Shown one piece after another: positions 29,443-34,701 of a stretch of DNA of 34,701 bases (positions within the stretch are counted from its first letter, which is position 1; each line of letters starts with the position of its first letter). The stretch is from assembly GCA_021817985.1 (NCBI GenBank), contig JAKAFK010000041.1:1-34701 (forward strand), in the 5' to 3' direction. The notes under the pieces were generated by a model. It was not told the origin of the DNA, searched no databases, and saw nothing but the letters and a program-made list of their open reading frames with translations. The stretch is from Pseudomonadota bacterium. GTDB lineage: Bacteria > Pseudomonadota > Gammaproteobacteria > Burkholderiales > JAKAFK01. A program made the position numbers and the translations under genes.

Positions 29443-31608
29443 TTATACCCCGCCCTGCGGCCCCCACTTCGTTCCCAGCTTCCCATCATCCTTGCGATCC
29501 GGCCACCACGCGCCTTTGCACCCGCCGCAGCGGTAGTAAGCTTTCCCGTTCTTGGTCTCGCTCCTGAACGTCGCCTTCTTGCAGTGCGGGCATTTCGGAC
29601 CGCCTGCGCGCCCCGCGGATTTCTGCCCCCCATCGCCCGCGGGCTTGTCCTCGAACCGCTTTCCCGGTTTGCCGCCGTCATCGGCGAACGCCGCCTCGCA
29701 ATCCATGCAGCGGTGGTAGGGGCTCCCCTGTTTGCTGGTGCGCCCCACGCAACGGGCTCCGCCGCAAGCTGGGCACGCCCCTAAAGACACGGACGGCCCA
29801 CCCCTGAGTTTCCCATCGAGGAGCATGCGCGAGAAATCTCGCGCCGCTTCCTCCTGCGCCTCCATGAAAGTCGCCAGCGCCGCGCGGCCCGCGGCAATGT
29901 CGGCCAGAGCATCTTCTTGGAGGGCCGTGTAACCCGGCTCGGCCAGATCAGGCGCAACGGACCGCAGCATGTCGATCAGCTGCACCCCGCGCCCAGTGGC
30001 GTAAATCTCCTTCTTGCGGCGCTCTGCATACTCGCGCGCGATCAGTACCTCGATTATAGAGGCCCGCGTCGCCTCGGTGCCTAGGCCCGAGGTTTCCTTC
30101 AAACGCGCTTTGAGCTTCGGATCGCTGACGAGCTTGTGCACGCCGGTCATCGCGGCGATGAGGGTACCGTCCGTATAGGGCTTGGACGGCGCGGTGCGTT
30201 TGGCCACGATCTGCGCGGCTGAACAGGTCAACGCCTGCCCTTCGCTCAAGATCGGCAGCTTGGCTGCGGTATCGTCAGATTCTCCTTCGTCCTCATCATT
30301 CCCGCCAAGCTTCGTCCAACCCGGCTCCAGCACGATGCGGACTTTCGCCTGGAAACGCTCGCCCCCCGGGAACACGAAGATTGCCTCCCTGGTCTCAAAC
30401 ATCTCGGGCGGCATGAACAACCGGATGTAGGATTCGCGGATCAGATCGAATACGCGCTTGGCATTGGCGGAGAGGTTGGCCGCATCCGGGTTCTGTCCCG
30501 TTGGGATCAGTCCATGATGCGCCTCGACCTTGCCGGTGTTCCAGGCCGCATGTTTGCGCTCCGGATCCAATCCGGCGACACCATCGGCCCCGAGAGTCTT
30601 CAGGATGCCGGGGGCGGAAGCATGCATCTCCACCGGGAGATATGGGCAGTCGGTGCGTGGGTAGGTGGCGATCTTGGCCTCGTAGAGTTCCTGCGCTGCC
30701 GCCAGTGTGTCATTGGCCGACAGCCCCAAGCGGCGGCTCGCGGCCTTCTGCAGGGCGCCCAAGGTGTACGGCAGCGGCGCGGCCCGCTCGCCGGTCTTGC
30801 GCGTGAACTTTTCCACCGTTGCTGTCTGGCCCTCGACAGTTCTGGCGACAACCTCGGCTGCGGCCCTATCCAGCAGCAACCCTTCGATCAGCGAATCCTC
30901 CGGGATTTGCCACAATCCCTTGATGCGCTCCTCGCCCAGCTCCGCTTCAACCTGGTAATGGTCGCGCGGTTCAAACCCGTCGATCGCGCGTTTGCGGTCC
31001 ACCAGCAGCGCCAGGGTTGGGGTCTGCACCCTCCCCACATTCCAGGCGCCCTGGACACCAGTGGCTTGCAGATTGCGGCTCAACGCAATCGAACAGTTCA
31101 TGCCCATCAACCAGTCCGCACGCTGACGCCCAAGGGCCGATTCATAGAGCGGGCGCATCGTGTCGTTGCTCTTGACCGTGACAAGCGCCCGCCGTACGCT
31201 TTCGTCGTCCAGGCTGGATAGCCACAGGCGGGACGTCTTGCCCTTCCATCCCAGGTACAACAGCACTTCATCGACCAGCAGCTGACCTTCGCGATCCGCA
31301 TCGCCGGCATTAACTACCTCGGTGGCCTCCTTGAGCAAATCCCGGATCACTTTTACCTGCTTCCCCGCGCCGCCGTCACGCGGCTGCATCTGCCAGCGAT
31401 CTGGGACAACGGGCAGATGCGACGGCAGGACCCTTCCGCCGGCGACATATTCTTCGGGCCGCGCCTGTTCCAGCAAATGTCCAAAACACCACGTCACTCG
31501 GGTTTTTAGGCTGGAACAGTCGATGTAGCCGTCGGCCTTCTTGGGACCGCCCAGCACGCTGGCAATGGCTTGGGCGACGGATGGCTTCTCGGCAATGATA
31601 AGGCGCAT
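29443..31608 (-). CDS. topB: DNA topoisomerase III (TopB-like), element-encoded
   Basis: A 721-aa type IA topoisomerase that relaxes or decatenates DNA through a tyrosine-linked single-strand break. It has the Toprim motifs IIAEKPS (E7) and AGDADREGQLLVDEV (D103, D105), GRVQTPTLAL, and the active-site tyrosine in AKIATYPRTDCPYLP (Y316). The C-terminus carries two zinc-ribbon-like clusters (CPACGG...HRCMDC, and CPHCKK...YRCGGC, about 625-705). Such genes are common on ICEs. AGGAG stands five bases before the ATG, and a shared regulatory box lies 38 bases upstream. Confidence 0.95.
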   Translation of the reverse strand: MRLIIAEKPSVAQAIASVLGGPKKADGYIDCSSLKTRVTWCFGHLLEQARPEEYVAGGRVLPSHLPVVPDRWQMQPRDGGAGKQVKVIRDLLKEATEVVNAGDADREGQLLVDEVLLYLGWKGKTSRLWLSSLDDESVRRALVTVKSNDTMRPLYESALGRQRADWLMGMNCSIALSRNLQATGVQGAWNVGRVQTPTLALLVDRKRAIDGFEPRDHYQVEAELGEERIKGLWQIPEDSLIEGLLLDRAAAEVVARTVEGQTATVEKFTRKTGERAAPLPYTLGALQKAASRRLGLSANDTLAAAQELYEAKIATYPRTDCPYLPVEMHASAPGILKTLGADGVAGLDPERKHAAWNTGKVEAHHGLIPTGQNPDAANLSANAKRVFDLIRESYIRLFMPPEMFETREAIFVFPGGERFQAKVRIVLEPGWTKLGGNDEDEGESDDTAAKLPILSEGQALTCSAAQIVAKRTAPSKPYTDGTLIAAMTGVHKLVSDPKLKARLKETSGLGTEATRASIIEVLIAREYAERRKKEIYATGRGVQLIDMLRSVAPDLAEPGYTALQEDALADIAAGRAALATFMEAQEEAARDFSRMLLDGKLRGGPSVSLGACPACGGARCVGRTSKQGSPYHRCMDCEAAFADDGGKPGKRFEDKPAGDGGQKSAGRAGGPKCPHCKKATFRSETKNGKAYYRCGGCKGAWWPDRKDDGKLGTKWGPQGGV

Positions 31609-31645
31609 GGGATCTCCTGTTTGCTCCGATCTGTAAAAGGCCGGT

Positions 31646-31672
31646 CATACAGGGGTTCGGCTGCGTGTTGCA
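31646..31672 (-). promoter_or_regulatory. Shared regulatory box upstream of topB
   Basis: Minus strand: TGCAAC (31672-31667), 9 bases, AAC, 3 bases, TGTATG, preceded by GCTCC. It is the most diverged of the five copies but keeps every spacing. It lies in the 290-bp gap between DUF5131 and topB, in which I see nothing else that is convincing. Confidence 0.5.
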
Positions 31673-31898
31673 TGGAGCGATGGGGGCGATTGCGCGGTAG
31701 ACGGCGCAAGCCAATGCGCTTTCGAAACCGCACGGCATTATCGCTAAGCGTTCGGTGCACCGCCCAGGATCGTGGTCATTCGGGCAGATGCTGCTGCCAC
31801 TCGTGTAGCTCGTGGCTGTGCTGCCGGATGACCGGGTTCGGTCCCCCAAGCGACCATCCATAAGGGCTTTTGGGCACAGTCTCTCCTATGCAGGCCGG

Positions 31899-32639
31899 CT
31901 ACGCTCCTGGCAACGGCATTTGATCCCAGGTCTTGCCGTAGAGCAGCCGCCCGTTCTTCTTCTTCGATCGCTTCTTGCCGTCCGCGCCCCAACCGCCCCA
32001 CTGCTTGAAAAAGAACGCCACACCGGCTTCATCGCACTGATGTTGAATGTTCTCGACCCACTCCGGTCGCATCGGCCGCGCCTTCGGTCCTGACTCGCCC
32101 CCGACAATTACCCAGTGGATATCGGTCAGGTCCAGTTTCCCCAGATCCTCCAGCAACGGTTCCACCGAGAGGAAGCGGATATAAGCATTCACGCGGCGGA
32201 GATGGTCGATGCGTGGCAGGCCGTATGCGCGATCCTCCACGGACACCCCAAGCCACACGTTCTCGGGGCACTCGCGGCGGGCAAAATACGTTGGCAGCCG
32301 CTCGGAACGCTTGGTAAGAATCTGATAAGTATGCCGCGGCGTCGCGCGAATCACGCTGAACACATCGTCCAGGAACGTGTCGGGTATCTTATCATGGAAG
32401 AGATCGCTCATTGAGTTCACGAAGTAGACCGTGGGCTTGCTCCGGCCGAACGGCTGCCCGATCCGGTTTGGATGCAACGCCAGCTCAAAGCCGTTGTCGT
32501 AGCCCCCCGCGCCCATGGCCTGAAGACGCTTGGCCATGACCTCCGCATAGCAATGCTTGCAGCCAGGGGACACTTTCGTGCAGCCCGTGGTCGGATTCCA
32601 CGTCTGTTCAGTCCATTCAATGCGAGATTGGGTAGTCAT
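31899..32639 (-). CDS. DUF5131 (phage Gp37/Gp68) family protein
   Basis: A 246-aa protein with the family opening IEWTEQTWNPTTGCTKVSPG and the cysteine cluster C20-x6-C27-x2-C30 in GCKHCYAE, resembling a radical-SAM iron-sulfur motif, plus FVNSMSDLFHD, YQILTKRSERL, NVWLGVSVED and VIVGGESGPKARPM. These blocks are hallmark sequences of Gp37/Gp68; biochemical function is unknown. Related genes often sit beside a three-Cys-motif partner gene, which is absent here. GGAGG stands 7-10 bases before the ATG, and the gene follows the XRE regulator by 11 bases, forming a two-gene operon. Confidence 0.88.
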   Translation of the reverse strand: MTTQSRIEWTEQTWNPTTGCTKVSPGCKHCYAEVMAKRLQAMGAGGYDNGFELALHPNRIGQPFGRSKPTVYFVNSMSDLFHDKIPDTFLDDVFSVIRATPRHTYQILTKRSERLPTYFARRECPENVWLGVSVEDRAYGLPRIDHLRRVNAYIRFLSVEPLLEDLGKLDLTDIHWVIVGGESGPKARPMRPEWVENIQHQCDEAGVAFFFKQWGGWGADGKKRSKKKNGRLLYGKTWDQMPLPGA

Positions 32640-32650
32640 ACGTCCCCCTC

Positions 32651-32986
32651 CTAACCCGGGTGTTGGCTCATGGCGTGAGCCGCGCCATTCCCAGCGTCAA
32701 ATCCATCGATAATTTCCGACAGCGCAACACGCAAGGCGCCCTGGTCTTCGCGTCCGAGGCGGGAGCGGACTTTGTCCACCAACTCATCGATCGACAGGTC
32801 CCTTTGCCTCCCATCGAAATGCACGAGACGCATACAGCGCTCGATGACCTCCGCTTTCGGATTCGCGTGCCGGTTCTCGTAGCGGCACAGCGTTGACTGC
32901 GAGATACCGAGTTCCTGCGCGAAGTCCGCCTGGCTGCGCCCTTTACGTGCTGTCCGAATAAGCTCCGGAATGTTGGTGATGTTCAC
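32651..32986 (-). CDS. XRE-family HTH regulator paired with DUF5131
   Basis: A 111-aa protein from GTG 32986: the helix-turn-helix (GRSQADFAQELGISQSTLCRYE, about 16-38, here broken by its turn at Gly27) is followed by a helical C-terminal region rich in charged residues (SIDELVDKVRSRLGREDQGA). The upstream ATG frame to 33079 would read through the promoter and is not preferred. The promoter at 33003-33049 has two matched operators overlapping the -10, so autoregulation is likely. It is cotranscribed with the DUF5131 gene and may control it as a repressor. Confidence 0.85.
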   Translation of the reverse strand: MNITNIPELIRTARKGRSQADFAQELGISQSTLCRYENRHANPKAEVIERCMRLVHFDGRQRDLSIDELVDKVRSRLGREDQGALRVALSEIIDGFDAGNGAAHAMSQHPG

Positions 32987-33002
32987 GACACAGATTCCAT
33001 GA

Positions 33003-33049
33003 AATGCATGTCTTGCATTATATACGAGTGTTAATGCATTTGCTGCATT
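33003..33049 (-). promoter_or_regulatory. XRE promoter with two AATGCA-N5-TGCATT operators
   Basis: A perfect minus-strand TATAAT lies at 33017-33022, about 30 bases before the GTG start. Two inverted repeats of identical architecture, AATGCA-N5-TGCATT, lie at 33003-33019 and 33033-33049, exactly 30 bp apart (near three helical turns). The first overlaps the -10 and the second covers the -35 zone. This is the layout of cooperative dimer binding by an XRE repressor. Confidence 0.75.
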
Positions 33050-33155
33050 TTTCCGCAAGCACGCACACCCTCCTGCCACGTCGGATTCTGATATATGAAA
33101 GGACTGACCATAACGGGATTTGAACTACCCCCTGTTGGGACCCACAGATCCAGAG

Positions 33156-33190
33156 TTCCTACAATAGTAGGACGACGACTATTGTAGGAA
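33156..33190 (+). promoter_or_regulatory. 13-bp perfect inverted repeat upstream of xre-int, probable operator
   Basis: TTCCTACAATAGT (33156-33168) and ACTATTGTAGGAA (33178-33190) are perfect inverse complements around a 9-base spacer. The left arm contains a -10-like TACAAT (33160-33165); TTGGGA lies 19 bp upstream as a possible -35. The site is 35 bases before the XRE start, fitting autorepression of the regulator-integrase operon. Confidence 0.65.
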
Positions 33191-33200
33191 TCGCTAGGAT

Positions 33201-33225
33201 TGGCGGCTTATCGCAAAAGCCGCCA
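33201..33225 (+). promoter_or_regulatory. Hairpin abutting the start codon of the xre-int operon
   Basis: TGGCGGCTT and AAGCCGCCA form a 9-bp perfect stem with a 7-base loop; the stem's last base is the A of the ATG at 33225. No ribosome site is visible, so the hairpin could limit translation initiation, or the message may be leaderless. Interpretation only. Confidence 0.45.
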
Positions 33226-33476
33226 TGACCGCCAAGAAGAAAAAGACATGCAACGACGCCTTCGGCCGCGCGCTCCGGCAGCTGCGCCGACAGAAGCACC
33301 TCTCCCAGGAAGATCTTGGATTCGACGCCGGTCTCGCCCGTACCTATATCTCGCTCCTCGAGCTCGGGCAGCGCTCCCCCACACTCGATACACTGATCGC
33401 GCTATGCGCCGCCCTTGACGTCTCGCTGAGCGAGATGGCAGCCCGAATCGAGCAGGAGATGTCGGGTGGATCCTGA
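33225..33476 (+). CDS. Small XRE-family regulator upstream of the integrase
   Basis: An 83-aa protein that is almost entirely one Cro/C1-type helix-turn-helix domain (LRQLRRQKHLSQEDLGFDAG, then TYISLLELGQRSPTLDTL), similar in size and build to controller proteins of restriction-modification systems. Its 3' end overlaps the integrase start by 11 bases, so the two are co-translated. It probably sets integrase levels and may serve as a directionality or excision regulator. It is preceded by a perfect inverted repeat. Confidence 0.88.
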   Translation: MTAKKKKTCNDAFGRALRQLRRQKHLSQEDLGFDAGLARTYISLLELGQRSPTLDTLIALCAALDVSLSEMAARIEQEMSGGS

Positions 33477-34599
33477 CATCACCCTGCGCGACGCCCTGCA
33501 CGAATACCAAACGAAGGTCTCGATTCTCAAGCGAGGCTACGAGCAAGAGCGATATCGAATTGTCCAGATCGCTCGCTCGTTCCTGGGCGACAAGAAGACG
33601 CGGGAAATCACATCGGTCGATATCGCGACCTACCGCGACTTGCGGCTGGAAGCGCCTAACCCGAAAACGGGTAAACCGCTATCGGGCGCGACGGTTCGCC
33701 TGGAGCTTGCCCTGCTGTCCAATTTCTTCGACATCGCGCGGATCGAGTGGGGCGTCTGCGAGGGGAATCCCGTAAGCAAGGTCCGGAAACCGAAGGTCCC
33801 GCCCGGGCGCGACCGCAGGCTAACGCCACGCGAGGAACGCCTGATCCTCCGCTATTGCAATGGCCACACGAATCGAGAGCTCTATTCCATCGTCGTCGTG
33901 GCCATCCACACTGCGATGCGCCAGGGAGAAATCCTGGGGCTGCGCTGGGAACACCTGCACCTCAAGTCTCGGATTGCCCACCTGCCCGAGACCAAGAACG
34001 GCAGCAAGCGCGACGTGCCGCTGTCGGTTGCGGCACGGGACGCGCTAATCCGACTCGGCACGAAATCATCGGGCCCCGTCTTCTCATACTCCAAGAACGG
34101 CTTGAAAAGCACGTGGCGATTCATGCTCCAAAAGTTGGGCATCAAGGATCTGCACTTCCACGACCTCCGGCATGAAGCCGTCTCCCGCTTGTTTGAACTG
34201 GGCTCGCTCGACATGATGGAAGTAGCGGCAATCTCCGGACATAAGAGCCTGTCGATGCTGAAGCGCTACACACACCTTAAGGCCCAACGCCTAGTCTCAA
34301 AGCTCGAGGGCACTCGCGGGAAAGGCCGGCAACACATCCTGGACCACATGATCCCCTACCCCGCCCATGTCACTGAATGGAACGAGACGGTGCGCATTCG
34401 CGTGCTGGATTTCGAGGACCTGGTCGTCGATGGCGATAGTCGCGCCGAGGCGATCGCTCGTGCGCAAGACCATTTGCTGCGACGCATCATGCTGCACATC
34501 AAGTCATCGGCACCAATTCCACCGCCGGACCAATATCTCGACCACGTCGATGAGCGGGATGTTGTTATGATCGATCCATTAGCAGCCACGGGGGCATGA
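33466..34599 (+). CDS. int: Tyrosine recombinase (ICE integrase) with C-terminal HicB-like domain
   Basis: A 377-aa phage-type integrase starting at GTG 33466. The SAM-like arm domain spans about 5-110, and the catalytic domain has R152 (HTAMRQGEILGLRW), H232 and R235 (HFHDLRHEAVSR), H259 (ISGHKSLSM) and Y268 (KRYTHL). Beyond the usual end, residues 297-371 read as a HicB-antitoxin-like fold: YPAHVTEW, a strand pair ending VLDFEDLVVDGDSRAEAIARA, a helix, IPPP, and a closing strand DVVMIDP. It most likely integrates the element at tRNA-Asn. The role of the extra domain is unknown. Confidence 0.93.
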   Translation: MDPDITLRDALHEYQTKVSILKRGYEQERYRIVQIARSFLGDKKTREITSVDIATYRDLRLEAPNPKTGKPLSGATVRLELALLSNFFDIARIEWGVCEGNPVSKVRKPKVPPGRDRRLTPREERLILRYCNGHTNRELYSIVVVAIHTAMRQGEILGLRWEHLHLKSRIAHLPETKNGSKRDVPLSVAARDALIRLGTKSSGPVFSYSKNGLKSTWRFMLQKLGIKDLHFHDLRHEAVSRLFELGSLDMMEVAAISGHKSLSMLKRYTHLKAQRLVSKLEGTRGKGRQHILDHMIPYPAHVTEWNETVRIRVLDFEDLVVDGDSRAEAIARAQDHLLRRIMLHIKSSAPIPPPDQYLDHVDERDVVMIDPLAATGA

Positions 34600-34701
34600 C
34601 ACAATGTTCTCGCGAAAGTATCAAGCCGACGAGGGTGAAACCAGCGCCGCATAACGCGGATTGCCAATCCGGGGTGTGGCGCAAACAGGCCAGTTTAGGC
34701 G
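34600..34701 (+). other. Non-coding end of window after the integrase; no att repeat seen
   Basis: The last 102 bases contain a short inverted repeat GGATTG-C-CAATCC (near 34659-34671) but no ORF of note and no copy of the tRNA-Asn 3' end or of the 14-bp left-end repeats. The right junction of the element is therefore not demonstrated here. Confidence 0.5.

Noticed and set aside
34600-34701. Right attachment site copy of the tRNA-Asn 3' end
   Set aside because: Searched by eye for the T-arm and acceptor sequence and for the 14-bp left-end repeat; neither is present.
1-34701. CRISPR array, insertion sequences, rRNA
   Set aside because: No regularly spaced repeat-spacer series, transposase gene or rRNA signature was seen.

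Overview
The window is the junction between a proteobacterial chromosome and the left part of an integrative conjugative element (ICE). The flank (1-3595) has a truncated uvrB, a class I aspartate aminotransferase and a tRNA-Asn gene with an encoded CCA. GC is high and the conjugation genes are RP4/VirB-like, which suggests a Gamma- or Betaproteobacterium. Genus cannot be read from the sequence. The element begins within about 90 bp of the 3' end of tRNA-Asn and carries a tyrosine recombinase at its far end. No second copy of the tRNA 3' end is visible by 34701, so the right junction probably lies outside the window. No plasmid replication gene was seen.

From 3685 to 25766 nearly everything reads leftward in tightly coupled order: mobC, relaxase (traI) with a nested out-of-frame gene, a small protein, trbB/virB11, a Toprim primase-like polyvalent protein, a 47-aa ORF, ardC, traG/virD4, an EAL-domain protein, traF pilin peptidase/cyclase, trbC pilin, a 62-aa ORF, trbD/virB3, trbE/virB4, trbJ/virB5, eexN, trbL/virB6, an 84-aa ORF, trbF/virB8, trbG/virB9 and trbI/virB10. 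This is a complete mating-pair-formation, coupling and DNA-processing set. ArdC and the primase/LPD-type protein are probably anti-restriction or recipient-acting factors.

A 417-bp intergenic region (25767-26183) holds a convincing MOBP-type oriT (11-bp inverted repeat plus a TATCCTG nic sequence). Rightward of it lies a traK-L-M / stbABC-like operon (DNA-binding protein, ParA-like ATPase, membrane protein) and traB. Beyond are a leftward topoisomerase III gene (topB), a leftward pair made of an XRE regulator and a DUF5131 (phage Gp37/Gp68) protein, and a rightward XRE regulator overlapping the integrase gene.

The most interesting signals are regulatory and modular. (i) A 27-bp box with fixed internal spacing (YGCAAC-N9-AAY-N3-then TAWG two bases on) occurs upstream of five leaders: virB8, trbC, the small gene before trbB, traK and topB. 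It suggests one element-wide regulon. (ii) Two of these boxes sit inside a ~130-140 bp inverted repeat flanking the mobC-relaxase-oriT block. (iii) The integrase has a C-terminal HicB-antitoxin-like domain. (iv) An apparently catalytically intact EAL (c-di-GMP phosphodiesterase) gene sits between the coupling protein and the pilin peptidase. (v) The primase-like protein has an AT-richer central domain resembling the LPD3/PBECR-type modules of polyvalent proteins, a strong internal start, and a C-terminal module paralogous to the relaxase tail. (vi) A cysteine-rich gene is overprinted in the relaxase gene. (vii) The XRE/DUF5131 promoter carries two identical-architecture operators exactly 30 bp apart.
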